Assembly (NCBI GenBank): GCA_008360975.2
Contig: CM039182.1
Coordinates: 50,418,491-50,482,490, forward strand
Length of the DNA: 64,000 bases
Reading direction: 5' to 3'
Source: Lichenostomus cassidix
Taxonomy: Eukaryota; Chordata; Aves; Passeriformes; Meliphagidae
Shown: piece after piece, positions 26,835 through 40,340 of the stretch
Numbering within the stretch: the first letter of the stretch is position 1
Layout of the letters: each line of letters starts with the position of its first letter
Made by a program: the position numbers and the translations under genes
Notes under the pieces: generated by a model
The model's database searches: none
The model's input: only the letters and a program-made list of their open reading frames with translations
What the model was told of the DNA's origin: nothing

Positions 26835-28420
26835 TTTTGGATTGCTTGAAAAATGTTTAAGTCACAAGTCATAAGATGAATATTTTAATGGGATAGCACA
26901 TTCCAAAGCAGGGTACTTCTCTTTTTAAACTGCATGTTTTATTCATGTTTACTTGTTAAGTAATGTTAAGTAAAAATGTCTTGATCTGTACCAAATGCAA
27001 TAACAGTAAAAGAAAAAAGAAACTGTGGCTTATATAGCAGTAACATTTTTAATAGCCTAACAATAAATACCACATTAAATTGTGATTCAGAACAAAAAGG
27101 AATGGAATTTTCCAAGCCTGACTACAAAGGAGTGCCTGTACTATAGTTACTGCATCAAAAGTGTTTTCTTTATTCTTGGTTGTTTTATGTTATTCACAGC
27201 AATTCATCTCTATAATGCAATTAAAACATTTGTATTCGTGAACTACAAATATATAGATTTTCTACTCAAATGCCTCAGACTCAAAGCCCCTCAATCACCA
27301 TAAAACCCTAAATTAATATTTCTCATTCTCTCATTGTCTTTTCTTTGGAAAAGCAAAGTGCACCGTGCCTTTTAATAAAAATAAATGGATTCTAAATATT
27401 TCGTGGCATTTCTAATCTAATGAAAGGACAAGGAAATAAATTGTCATGTTTCTTGTCATTTTCTGCAAAGCCTTTGAAATAAACTTGTTCTGTGTAGACA
27501 GAGTAATGATGAAAAGCATATAATGAAAACCTCAGCATTTTGACAGGTTTTCAAATACTTGTGTGGAAAAAAGGCAACTTCAACTGTGACAGTGCTGGGA
27601 AGATCAAAAGACACATTAGCAGTGAACAGAGCAGCATTACAAAAAAGCAGAGACAGAAGGTTAGGAAATAATGGAGGAGGCTGTTGCCCTGATCTGTGCC
27701 ACGCATGCAGAGACAGATTGCCAACCATGTAATCAAACCTGCAGCAGATTCTGAATAAAAATTCCAATGATTACAGAAATATGCTTCACATAATAGTCAG
27801 GTGGGCCAGATTATTTACTGCAGATGGCACACTGATTTAGAACAGAAGTCATAAAGCAATCTCTTTTTATTTTTTTCCCTTTCGCATAAAAAAAAAAGGC
27901 ACAAAGTGAAATGTAGGTTCACTGGTGAGCAAATGCCTCTCTTCTGGAAACTAGCTATACTACAGACATAAATCAGTGCTGCAAAATTTGATCTATAGGA
28001 CAGCTTGATATCATGTAGGGGAAAAAAATTCCTAATTTGAATAAATCTGATTCCCATTTCCTGTGCCCTCTCACCCTGCAAAACAACACATATTGTGTAG
28101 TTCTTAAAATCCAAAGTAAACAGAAACACAGTGGCATGTTACGTTTTGTGACTGAAAAAATAAGGAAAGCTGTCTGGAAAGTCTTAATGGAAATAGGAAC
28201 AGGCTGCACTGTTGATCAAATGTTTGTTACTTAGTTTTATCTAGAAATCATACAAAACTCAGAGGTCAAGAGTGAATAATCACTAGCTGCTTTAAGACAA
28301 ATTGTGCCTGGGGATGGAGAAAAAAGTATTTCACAATGACAGTAAAGAAACTGGAACTGTTTTCTCAGAAAGATATAACACAGTGCATCTGTGTTCAGAC
28401 AAATTTTGATAAGTTTGTCA
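26835..28420. other. AT-rich non-coding stretch
   Basis: No gene is supported. Overlapping frames of 61-104 codons on both strands show no domain. A short A-run is near 27888-27898. Confidence 0.5.
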
Positions 28421-28443
28421 GAATTTTGAATATTTCAAAATTC
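28421..28443. repeat. Perfect 10-bp inverted repeat, 3-base loop
   Basis: The arms GAATTTTGAA and TTCAAAATTC flank the bases TAT, giving a perfect 23-base palindromic unit. It lies a few bases before the CR1 fragment that starts near 28447, so it sits just upstream of that element's truncated 5' edge. Whether the two are related cannot be told from the sequence. Confidence 0.85.
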
Positions 28444-28446
28444 AAT

Positions 28447-28558
28447 GGGACAAGATCTTGAGCAAACTTCTTCGAAGTTGTCCCTACTTCAAGTAAGAGA
28501 TTGGATGAGTTATGGAGGTCCCGTCCAACCTGAATTGTGAGATTTTTGTGGTTCTGTA
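28447..28558 (+). mobile_element. CR1 retrotransposon, extreme 3' end
   Basis: About 110 bases match the last part of CR1 in the sense orientation: 'AAGATCTTGAGCAAACTTCT', 'GTTGTCCCTAC', 'GAGATTGGATGAGTTATGGA', then 'GGTCCCGTCCAACCTGAA', and a decayed octamer tail ending GTTCTGTAA. It is the only CR1 piece here on the plus strand. The copy is strongly 5'-truncated and its tail octamers are mutated, so it is old. Confidence 0.88.
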
Positions 28559-31500
28559 ACCCCATTTTTCAGTTCAGCTGTTATACTGACTATATCTCAA
28601 TGATTTTGTTCTACCCAACATTTCTTACTAAGGTACCTTGTTATTTCTAAATCTCAAATCAAAGGCCTATTAATTTGTCAGCTGGGTGTGATTGTGATTT
28701 CTCTATTTCATCTTTCACTATTTGGCAAAAACATCAAAACTGTTCTTGTATCTTCTCAATCACTGAATTTTAGTTCTCTTCTTTCAATCTATTAGTCTGT
28801 TAACATTAATATATGTTATTTTTCACTCCTGCATCTATTTATCTCTATTCTTCTTTAAAGTGACTTTCATACACTCACAATGCAATTAATTTTACAGTAT
28901 TTTTATAACGCTTTGTATGACATTCCCTGTGAATGTATAATTGTTCTACTGGTCTACAGTTTCACATAATATATTAATTACTAATGTACTAATATAGAAC
29001 ATCATAATTTTCTATAGACCAGCCCTTCATTTCCATTTGCTCATGTTTTGAACTTATAGCAATGCTTAAGAAAAAATGAAAATATAATTGAACATCATTT
29101 AACTCTTGTATGCTTGGGAAAATGCATCCTAACTAATCCTGGATCCACCAACATAGACCAATTTCCCACAGGATTTCATCCTTGCGATGAGACTGTCTTA
29201 TCTAACACAGCAGTAAAGCAACTGTACTTTATCTTTGGGCTGCATCATTAAAAATGACATGAACTCCAAAGGGTCTCCTATAAAACCTGTCCATACAGAA
29301 ATGTTTTTCTGTGGATCCATCTCGAATTGAAGGATGTAATATCCCTCCTAGCTTCTTTCTCAGCTTTCTGACAACAGTGTTCTTCAGAGAACTCTTCTGC
29401 TTAAAAGGAAAGACACTGATCAATGGGAAGCCGTTTTCTGGGGTCTTTTGAATGGAGTTATTTCTTTCCTTTGGCAATCTGAGAAGCATTATTCTAAATG
29501 AAGACATACCAATAAAAGCAGTGCAATTTGGACTTTGAGATTTCCATGACTTAAACACATTTCTTCATTCATTTCACCATTTCTGTAATTGCTGAGTAAG
29601 ATTTCTATGTCTGTTTTGACCTTAAATTCTAGGAAAACAGTTCATTCAGGTATCATGATTTTTTTTGTTTTCCTCTATGAATTTTTCTCAACTCTGCTTT
29701 TATATTGATTTATTTTTTAACTTGCATTTATTTACCTATTATCGTATTAAGTGCTGCCACTTAGCAGATTTGGAAATGAGAAAGTATTAATTTACAGCTT
29801 TTCCAAAATACTGAAACACAGCATTTATTATCCTGACATGAAACTTAAAAAGAGATCCCAAAGAAACAATTTACTTTGTTGGAAGTAAGCGTGTCAATTG
29901 TTTAAAAAGATACAAATTCAGTTTAATATTACTAGAGCTTCCCTGAAAAATTTGGGAATGGAAATGTGCTCACATTGTGTTAAACTTGTTGTGGTAAACT
30001 CTGTTACTTGAAGTCTTTCTTCCTAGACGTTAAAAACTAACATATGTTACCCAAAGAGCAAGAAATTGTCTTTTTCACAAAACTCGAATTCAACATTACT
30101 TAGAAATGCAGGGCTCAATCTCAGATTCTCATAATTTTCTGTAGAGTATTTAACAATCAAAACTTCAGGTTTGTCTGACTTAGGGGGAAATGTTCTCTGC
30201 TTAACTCCATTATGATACTGACAATAGAAGGGTTTCACATCGCATCTACAATTAGAGATGTGAGAAAAAAACTGAGACTACCTTGCTCTGGTAGTAAAGC
30301 AGCTTCAGAAGATAAAAGAAAAACAGAGACATATACATTGTAAAAACAATATAGTGAGAACTCAAAAGAACTTCCTACTTTGAAAAGCAAGCTTTTAATT
30401 TTGTGCATAAACTGAGACCACATTTCATGATTGAAAGTACTGAAGTTGCTTTTTTTCTTCACACTTGACTTGAATCAGTTCAGATCTACTATTCAATTTT
30501 AATTCCAGACTCCTTTGAAAACTATGTAAACAGCAGTGGATTCCCACCCCAATGCTATTATTATTTCCAACAGTTGACCCCTGAACTAATTTTGTTTGAC
30601 TGCATTTTAAATCCATAATGAACAGCTAGTACAGATGGGAAATTTTGCAGAGGTTATTCTTACATAGGAAAGAATGCCCTTACCACTACTGAGGAAGGAG
30701 ATCTCAGCATTTGCTTTCCAGTTAATATTTGATTTGCAATTTCTGTGTGTTGTTACCATTTTGCACATGAATGGATGTCATTCATAATTTAAAAAGAAAA
30801 AAACATAACACAAAACCAGTTGTCTGTCAAGAACTTTATGCAAAGAATTACATGCAAATGGCAAAAGGATGACATACTGAATTGACCAAGACAACACAAG
30901 TTTGTTAAGCTTTGAAAGCCCTACCTATCCTATTTTTTTAACTAACTTACACAGGGAGGATATGTCTGATACCTGACCTTCATTCAGAGTAAAATTAATC
31001 TGCTCTGTTTGCTAGGTGAGGGAAAAGTAGTTTTCTTTTCAATGACCTGAGGAGAGATTCCACCAAGGTGCTAAGAACAAAGCTTTTAAAAAAGGTATCC
31101 AAAAAACAAATTTTAAATATCTCCAACAGTTATCTAAAGAATAGGGCTCATTATAGGAGGTTATGTACCTTGATCATGAAGGAACAAAATGTTTTTTGTG
31201 ATACTGAAAGCAACTTGGCAAGGCTAATCCCATTAACTGCTCAAAGCTCTGGTTTCTTCACAGAGCCCCTGGGCCACGTTTGCTGAAGTTGAGCACTGGC
31301 ACTGCTTGCTACTGAGCAGTCTGAAGGATCTTGAACTACTTTGACTTGTGTGTGCTAAACACAGTTCCAGAAAATGGATTAAGAAGTAATATCTGTGATT
31401 CATCTCTAGTGTTTATTTGCATAATAGCATGAAAATGAGATGCAGTTTTGCAAGAGGCTATTTGGTTTCAATTCAAATGAGAGTGCTTTAACACAACAGT

Positions 31501-34500
31501 TAAAATGAGTTGTTTCCATTTTTCCAGTTGATTATTTTGAAGACAGAACATGCATATGTAAAAAAAAAAAAAAGCCAAGCAAGCTTGCTTCTTTATGTCA
31601 AATGTAGATTAACACTACAAGTATGAGGAATACATCCCTGCTCTCTATGAGGTTTTCTATCTAATCTAGGATTTTTTACCAGAACACTGAATTCTACTTC
31701 TGCAGTTTGTGAGATTTGCCAGAAAATAAACTTATTTTTTAATGATTAACTCAAAGCTAGGAAACGCTGAGTTTTTATGCAGTGTTTTTGCCAGACTGAT
31801 TTGCCAGAAAAGTGAGCATCTTATTTTCAGCTTCAAGAAAGCAAGGCTTTGCTTCATAAAGCAGGGCCCTGAGACATCCTCCAAGAACCTGAATGCTTAG
31901 ACTCAGGGGGGGCTCATATTGCATTTTGTGCCAAACTGAAAATTAAAAAAACAAAAACAAAAAAAAAAAAAAACACCAAAAGCTGAAGATAGCTTTGGCA
32001 GCCTAGCTTCAGTAGTCTGGAGTTTCACATATTAATTGTCTCATCCAGAATTTTAAAAAAGTCCATATTAAGGTGCATATTGATTTCAAGTTGCTTTCAG
32101 AGAGTAAATGAGTTAATTTCCAGATAACACTACAGTCAATAAGCACAGTGTAGCTGATTCTGTGCCACAGCAGCTCTCTGCCAAACTTCTATTCCTTCCT
32201 TGTATATGGCTCTGTTATTCCTAGGGCAACTGCATCAGAATCCAGCTGAAAACTGCATTCCAGACCTGAATGTAGCCAAAAACTTATCAAATGCATAAAA
32301 GAAATTATCCCAATATCTGGAGATCTATAACATACCTATTGCTAACTTCATGAAGACATGGTATTTCTAGAGAGTTTTACAATGCAGTTTTGGCATCAAC
32401 TAGGCATCTTTCAGTTTTAAACAATTATTACTGATGTAAGCTGATGTTAGTTTGGCAAGAGATATACAACTCTTTACCATATTCCCAACCTTCTCTCTTG
32501 TCAACTGTTTTGCTTGCCTTCAGCATTCTTGCCTACATTTTTACCCAGAGAAGTTAAGGAGAGTTCCACCTATCTGGGAAACCTGAGTTCCTCCAAGATC
32601 TCAGCTAACAACTAGATTTTTTTTAATTTGCCTTTTCTTCCTCCCTTCACAATAAGATTCAGATTTCTTTAGTGGTGGATAAGGAAAATGCAGAGACTGG
32701 AGCATTTAATGATCATACTTGTCATATATAAAACAAATATTTCATTCAACAGAGGAGGAAGGAACTTCGACAGGACAAAAAAGATGGGCTCTCTGTGTCT
32801 ACGTGATTACATGAGAAAACAGTGAGTTGACAGGTTGTATTTTAGTCGCCCATTTTCTTTATTTTCAGAAATAACCCAAAAATCTAGCACATTAGTTGCA
32901 TGTGTATCCCACAAAGACCTACAAAAATCCATAATTCTTCTCATTTAAGCATGTAAAAGTTTACCTAGTATTAATGTGTTTGCTTGAACTAAATGAGTGA
33001 AACAATTAAATACACTATAATAGTTCTGCAAGACTAACAGTTTAGCCAGATTCATACAGAAAACATATTTAACTGCTTCCTAGGCTGGCTCCCCAAAAGG
33101 TTTATTTTTATTTAAAAGTTGTATTCTCTCAAGAATTTCTCTCTATGAAATATAATTCCTATTTTCTATGTCATAACCTGTGGCCAATCCTCCTGTGGCC
33201 CCAGAAAGAAAGACTGCATGAACTAACAATTCTTTCTGACTGACAGCATATTGAGGATTAGTATAGACCATTTTCCTGCACTGGTTTTCAGTAAAAATGC
33301 CTGAAATCAGGCAACTCATTTCTCAACAAATCTCACAAATGTTCTGTTAATTTTTTAAGTGAAAACCAGCCATAGGTTTCAGCAGAAAATTTCCCCAAAC
33401 ACATGTAGCAGTATTATTTAGAAAAAAAAGCTTTTCAAACTGAAAGATAAGCTTCCACCTTTTCAATATAAGCAGATGTTTAGGATAGTGCCCAGGACTA
33501 CAGGGCTACGGGATCAAGTCTGTATTTCACATGGCATCAGGAAGAGCTGTTCATATGCTATTTATTCCTAAAATCATATCTTTCTCAGCCCAAGCCCTAA
33601 TCACCAAGCTGTAGAGTCTGTTGCTCATTAAACACAACAGAGTTTTGAAACATTTTTGGCACGACAGAAGAAAGCACCAGCAAAAAAACTCATGAAGTAA
33701 CACACTGATTGTTTGCAAAAGCTATGATTAAACTCTGAAAAGCAAAATCTATCATTTCTCCAACCAGAGAGAAGATACTGTTCAGATTTTGACCAAGTGC
33801 TGTTGCAAATTCTTATTTTGTTTTAAACTTTGTCAACAATGCATCCTTACAATGACTCATTGCAGTCTGAAAAAGGAAAATAAACAGCCCACTGGAAATC
33901 TAGTTAAATTAAAGTTTCCATCAACAGTAAATGTTCTTGTATCAAAATAGTGAAAAACATTTAAATTCAGTGCTTAAACTGATGAAGCTGTCATCTTCTG
34001 TGTACTTTATATATTTTAGTTGTATTTTTATTGCTGTTGTTTTAAAACACTCCTTCTTTGAACTAGTCTCAATAGAGAGGGAAAGCTGAAAGAAATTTCA
34101 AATATGTTAAACAAGGAAAGCAGATACTCATCTATTCTCTCAAGGAGCACTGTCAACACCAACAATATTAAAATTAAAAGTAAATTCCAAACATACATTT
34201 CCCTTGCTTTATTTCTTAGTTCTTATTGTTATCATCTTTTTTTCCCCTCTTCAATATTCCTGCAAGTAGAAGAATGGTTTTTGTAAGTACAAGAAGGAAA
34301 AATAACCCATACACAATCCATGGAAAGTCAGTGGGGGTCAGCAGATGCAGAGAACAGTCCTGCTTATCACCCTGCAGGATCAGGACATATTCGTTCCTCT
34401 CTTGTATTCTAATTGACAGAAATATTTTATCAGATGAATCTGTTCTATTTGTGAGTTGGAGACAGACAGCATAACTGTTCTGCCTATTTATGTACTCTGC

Positions 34501-34820
34501 CATCTGACCATCTGAAGAATAGGATTCTAAACTTCTTCCATTACCTTACATGTAGGTGCCACGATTAGAACACCTCTTCATGCACCATATGACTGCATCT
34601 CTTAATTTAGTGTTTTCTTATCACACATTTAAATAAGTAAATGGGAATATATGCAGCATTTATGCACCTTAGTTCAATAATTATTTTTAAAGTGTCTAGA
34701 GAAGTCCTGGTGAAAGCTAAAGTTTTTCTAAGTATTTACCAACATATGGTTCCACATTGCACCTGATATAATTCAAGTATGGCATTTCATTCTGCTTGCA
34801 CATCTTTCAAACATGCATAA
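28559..34820. other. AT-rich non-coding stretch with A-tracts
   Basis: No gene is supported. An 11-bp inverted repeat with one mismatch (CTGGTCTACAG at 28949-28959, CTATAGACCAG at 29012-29022) could close a hairpin of about 74 bases, but the interior pairs poorly. A POU octamer (ATGCAAAT) is at 30852-30859. A run of 14 A at 31560-31573 is followed by a perfect 14-base palindrome (AAGCAAGCTTGCTT, 31577-31590). A second A-rich tract is at 31941-31973. Neither A-tract has a processed-gene body upstream that I can recognise. Confidence 0.5.
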
Positions 34821-34880
34821 CCCATATAATTGTAACAGAAGTTACAATTGTAAACCCACGTAATTGTAACAGAAGTTACA
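34821..34880. repeat. Two hairpin-forming direct repeats, period 34
   Basis: The 20-base word TAATTGTAACAGAAGTTACA occurs twice, at 34827-34846 and 34861-34880. With the preceding CCCAYR the match covers 26 bases with two differences. Each copy is itself a dyad. In the first, AATTGTAAC and GTTACAATT form a perfect 9-bp stem around AGAA; the second has one mismatch in the stem. The unit may be a small duplication of a hairpin. It does not match any transposon termini known to me. Confidence 0.88.
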
Positions 34881-37800
34881 GTTTAGATATCTAAAGTAAT
34901 TTTGCTTGATCGGTTAACATTCACCTTGTCAGGAACTCAGCAACCTGTACAACACAAAAGTAATGATCCAAACCCAGATTTTTACTGCCTTAATTCCTTT
35001 TCCTTTAAGCAAATTAGGCAGAATTTCAGACCCTATTTTCTCCTTAAAGAATTATGCCTTTTTTTCATTATCCTTTGTAGTTACTGGAAGAACTTCTGAA
35101 CTTTTATTTGGAATTACACACAGGTGACTTGAAAGGTCTTCTCTGAAAACTTCCCACACATGCTCAACTGCAGGCATGAAAATCTGTTATCCTGGGGTCC
35201 TCAGAGTTTTCATAAAGGACAGAAGATACTTTTGCACATAAACAGAAAATCAAATTACACTAACAAAATACCTTTACATTCAATTACTTCAGCTGCTTTT
35301 CCTACAAAACTGTACAGGTACTTCAAAAGAGGAAATAATGTGAAGAATACATCTTGAATAAAAGCTAAATATAAAAATGAAAAACTATTTTTAAAGTAAA
35401 CTAGATAAAAATAGTAGAATCAAGAACTACAGGAATTTATTCTGCCTCCAAATTTAGTTGCAAATTAAATGTGATTTGATACTGAAAATCATTAACTAGT
35501 GGGTAATATTCCGAAGTTCAAATATATGCAATCAAAACGTACATTCTGCTGTAGAACAGAGTTATGTCAATGTTGGTTGTTATGAATGAGCTTTTTTCTT
35601 AATTATGGAAACACGCAGATAACAAGAACGAGGAAGGGAGAAAAGAGTCTTGCATGACCTTCTCAACACTAAAACAGGAAATGACAAAAAGAAGAGATCA
35701 ATTGTAATTTTTGATTAATGTCTTAAAATGTTTTGATGTATCTGTGTCAAATTATGGTATTAACCAAGTTTTTATTCTGTTATAACTTTAGTATAAGGCA
35801 ATAGTCCTTGAGTTGCTCCAATATAACAATAAATCAAAAGCCAAGAGAATGTATCAACATACATTATATTTACTGCTTTTCCTCCTCTCCTCTGATTTTT
35901 TTTGAGTAGTAAATTCTACACATGTGCACCACATACCACTCCCACCACTAAGATAAAACCAAAAGGCTATAGCAGGTCTTCCTCACAGGCTGTAAGGGTC
36001 CTTTGAGCTGTAACAAGCCCATCGTATTTTTGGACTCAGTCAGTATCAGAGGCTTTGATGTAAATCTAGATAGGCTAAATAGACTGCAGCAGGCTGTGGG
36101 AGGCTCTGGAGAATTCTTGGGAATTTACTGAGCATTCACTTATTTTGTCCCACTGCACTCACATGTGCAATCTGATTACTGATTGTAATGAAGGAAAAAA
36201 TTCTTTTAATGTTTCACAGATGTTCTGTGGTTTTATCTTCATTAGCACCCCCAGGCTATCTTAAATTATAGAGATCTCTCTTACAGTCCAAGACTGAAAC
36301 ATACTTAATGCTCTTTACAACCACAATACTTTATTTAGCAACAGGTTAGATCTTGAACTCACTATTTCTATGCTGAGTAATCTTTACAACCACAGAGAGC
36401 AAAGATGTTGTTTTTCTCATTGAGGAGTTCTGTTTCCATCTAGAAGTGCTCAAATTGTCTTGTTTAATACATATACCGCATTGCCACTTCTAGTGAAGCT
36501 ATTTTCTACTTCTTCTATTAAACATTTATAAAAATACTAGTCTATTGAATTTTTGTTTCTTTTATGTAGGAACAGACACACAAAGAGAAATAATTCACAC
36601 TTGCTAGCCAGAGGCACTGCATGGTAAATCTCCCTCCCTCCCCTCACAGCCACAGTGTAGATATAATCTATTATTAGAACATAATATTTGACAAATAATT
36701 TCCATTGCAAAACTTATAAAAATTTAAAACCTTCAGTCCGTAAGGTTCAACTCAGATCTAAGGTTCAAAGCTATGAGAAAATGAAGGATGAGTAGAAAAG
36801 TGTTGCTTTTCTCTATCTTTAGTGACAAACCCAGCTATTTTCTAGAATTGATTTTATCTATGAAGGGTAAAACCAGACCAAGATAACTTACTGCACATGG
36901 CACTGCTCTCAAAGACTATCAGTGACAGCAGAACACGAGGGCACCTTAAAGTGAAAATGTTCAACCAGGTAATCAACTAACCACACCAATGGAATCCTTT
37001 TAACTTGCACCTACTTAGACTGCTTTTCCTACAAAATTCTATTGACACTTTGAAAAGGAACTGAAGTAAATAATCAATTGTGAATGAGCACTAAACCTAA
37101 GAAAAGAGCAATACATTTAAAACCCAAATAGTTTAAAAAATACGATCAGGAGTTACAGGATTTTCCTACCATCAATATTGCTACAAAGTTGCACCTGTCA
37201 AAACTTACTAAATTTGGTATATTCAGAAGAAAACAGGCATGAATTCGATAAGCAGTTTGTAAAAGTTTATCTGTAAAAAGACATATTGTTTGATAGAAGA
37301 ATTTATTCAATAATTCATATCTATAGTTTTTGAGGTCAATATCTTCAATGAAATTCCAATATCTGGAATTACCAGGGGGCTGAATTTTTCTCTTATCTCT
37401 ACTTTAGCAGTTCACATTGGTGAAAAAATGTGGATTTTCTCTTAAATTATCCCTAAAATGCAAGCAAATGCATTTGACTTACAAAATTAATTCTAAACAT
37501 AGCTTACATCAGGGGCAGACAGTAAATCTATGACGCTATTAAGTTACAACAATTGTAACTAGGTTGATTTTTTTTTTTTTTTTAACCAATTGAGCCCTAA
37601 CTCCAGAAATCTATAATGGAATCAGTTTGCATTGCATTGATGACGGTCTGGGTAAAAATTAGCCCTTCTGTCATAAATACCATATTGTTACTTGTTAATA
37701 CTTTTAGAGGATCAGATTTTCAATAGAGGTGGGCTATGATCATGCAAAGAGTTGAGCTGCAGATGTACATGTAGCTGCACTGACTTCAGGGGAACTTTTC

Positions 37801-40200
37801 TTCAGAACTCATATGTGTCTTTGCAAAATATTTTACCTTTATCAGAAATCCATGATTTTTGTGAGTATGACATGAGGAATGCCACCACAACAGGATCCGT
37901 GCTTTATTCTCACTGTATCTTCTCTCAGGTGACAAGAGACAGCAGCATGGGATCTCTGAATGTTCGAGGACCAGCAGCAGGATAACCATTTTTTCTGCTA
38001 GCTACACTTAAAAATGCTGTAGTACCAGTAGAATTTCAATGGCATTTACTTGAAGGAGAGCACTAGTCCCAGAAGTGGCATTGAACTAAAAAGAAAAGGG
38101 GTAAAGCTCAACCTCTTCACAGTTAGTGTTTTCAGGTGTGTGCAGTCTCATGAGTAGCTTACCGTTTTCTCATGCATTTTTCATATTACCCTATACTAGT
38201 TTCACATTCTTAAAGTGTTCTGCATAATCAGAAGAAAAAAAGTATTTTATTTATGTTTTTCATGTTTGCATAAACTTAAACGGACTTATTTGAATTACAC
38301 TTTTTTTTTCTTCCCACCCTCCTCCTCTGCTTTTACCACTTTTTCTTTTCATTCTTTCCAAAATAATTTTTAAAAGTAGCTACATCTGAGACTTTTACCT
38401 AGCCCCCATTTCTAGGCTTAGCTGTAAATACAGCAGATCACTAAAAGAGGCAAAGAACTGGATTTTAAAATTACCTTAAAAGATTTTGAATCCATTTATG
38501 TGAATTTTTACTTCTACCATTTATACAAAGTATTCTGAATATTATTTATAATTTTACCACACTTTCTATGGAAAATGTGTTCTACAAATATATCCAACAA
38601 TGCTTTTTATAAGACAACTCTACTGCATTTTGAAATAGATGACTGCAAGAAAGAAGAGGCTGTAGCAGCAGAGTAAAATCTCATTATTGGTGAAGTCCCC
38701 TGTGATAATATGGCCACTCTTCTTGCAGTCTGCTGAATCCACTTCTGAATTTGCCCAGCTCATCAAGGTGCATCCTGCTCTGAAACATAAGTAGAACACA
38801 CTTCATTCACAATGTAAGTCTTGATCTGTCACTTTTTAATACTCCTTATGATTGTTTTTCCTCCCTGTTTAAATTGTAGAGAATGGCATTTTGTCTTATT
38901 TTTCTTCACAAATTCTCCATACTTCCATTTGGTGTATATTAAATATTTATGTAGCAATGTCATATATTATTTGAATCAGTGTCTGGTGAACTGTTATATG
39001 GCTCACTGACATCATCAAACTGAGCAGATTTTCTGTTATCCTGAAACACACAGACACAAGAGACACCATGTGTGTTTGCAAGTGCCAAATCTAGCTGTAG
39101 GGGCCATGTGAGGGCAACAAGACATTCACAGGCACTGTAAAATAGAATTATTTTAAGAGGCTTATTTTAAAGTTTTACACTGGATACTAAAAAGAAACGG
39201 AAGGAAAAATATATTTTATGAGTCTTAATGTAAACTGTGGAATATCTGCTACTCTACTAATTTTTCCTTAGGGAATTTATAATCCACTTTAGTATTTATG
39301 TAGTTGAATTTTTCAAAAAGAGCAAGTCACACAGAGGAAAGATTTCTTCTCTGAGAACATTACCCTGTTTTGGATGTTATATTTAATTGAGAATTTGCTT
39401 TTTCTAATGTTGTTCTGTTGTTACATTGCTGTGAATGGTTGCAAAACCTTGGTGCTGTGTTAAGCTGCCATTCTCAAGCTGTACTAATATTTCTGGTAGT
39501 TTACAAGACTTTCAAAGGTGCCTGGTAGTTTTGCCTCCCCAGGTTGCAGCTCTTGAAGTGACACAACTTGTCTTTCATGGCATATTCAAACATTTCTGAA
39601 AATTTGCTTCTTTGAGGTACCTCACAAAACAAAGAATTAATCATTTCAAATCATCTACCATTAAAAAAAATTCTTATCTATGACATATTGCTGATTTTAA
39701 TATGTAATCAAAGAAAATCCTTTTAAAGTACTAGCTGTTAAATTCAGGGAGGTCCTTTGAAAACACATGGCATGAGTGAATCAGTGTTTGTCTCTTCCAG
39801 GAAATAGCTAGTGTCCATTAAGGATATAAATTTTCTTATTTTTTTTCTCAAACACAGTATAATTCCACAAGCTTGCAGCTCCCATCAGAGTTGACATATA
39901 TCTGACTTTAGCCTGAGGGTAGCGATGCATTTTACATGTTGAGGACAGCCACAGGGATACAAACAGAAATGAAAACACTTCTGAATCTTAGGATACACAG
40001 TTCAACATTGATAACAGCAGTCACTGTGTATCTCAAAGTCTTCCCTCAAAAGCATGTCACGCCCTTTTCAGGTACCAACAAGCAAGACAAGAGCAGCAGT
40101 TCATCCACCTTCTCAGTTTGTGATTCATGTTAGTAAATCTGAAATTTGAGGGAAAATAAAAGCCTCCAAAGGCTCTGTTTTACCTTTCTCCAACTTAGGT
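34881..40200. other. AT-rich non-coding stretch
   Basis: No gene is supported. A run of 16 T lies at 37568-37583. Frames up to 82 codons show no domain. Pyrimidine-rich sequence at about 38297-38360 has no clear downstream exon. Confidence 0.5.
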
Positions 40201-40286
40201 TGGATTTTTCTGTGTTCTTTTTGCTCTTAACATCCCACTTTGCTCTTAATCCCCACACTCCTCTCATTACTCTTTCTTCTCAACAG

Positions 40287-40340
40287 TATTGTGCAGAGAA
40301 ACTGTGGGACATGGAAGTCTACAAATCCAGCATTTCTGAG
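40287..40340 (+). other. Candidate 54-bp internal exon
   Basis: A long pyrimidine tract (about 40250-40282) ends in CAACAG at 40281-40286, a strong splice-acceptor pattern. Fifty-four bases later the sequence CTGAG is followed by GTGAGC, a good donor. The segment between is exactly 18 codons and is open in the frame beginning TAT TGT GCA (Tyr-Cys-Ala-Glu-Lys-Leu-Trp-Asp...). That frame is also open on both sides, from 40146 to 40565, 139 codons in all. I do not recognise the peptide. If real, it could be an exon of a protein gene whose intron fills much of this window, or a non-coding RNA exon. A chance pairing of splice-like sites is quite possible in 64 kb. Confidence 0.25.

Noticed and set aside
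28949..29022. Possible microRNA-type hairpin closed by an 11-bp inverted repeat
   Set aside because: Pairing beyond the closing stem is poor and the interior is AT-rich with its own local palindromes.
31560..31973. A-tracts as poly-A tails of processed pseudogenes
   Set aside because: No gene-like body, polyadenylation signal or target duplication is visible next to them.
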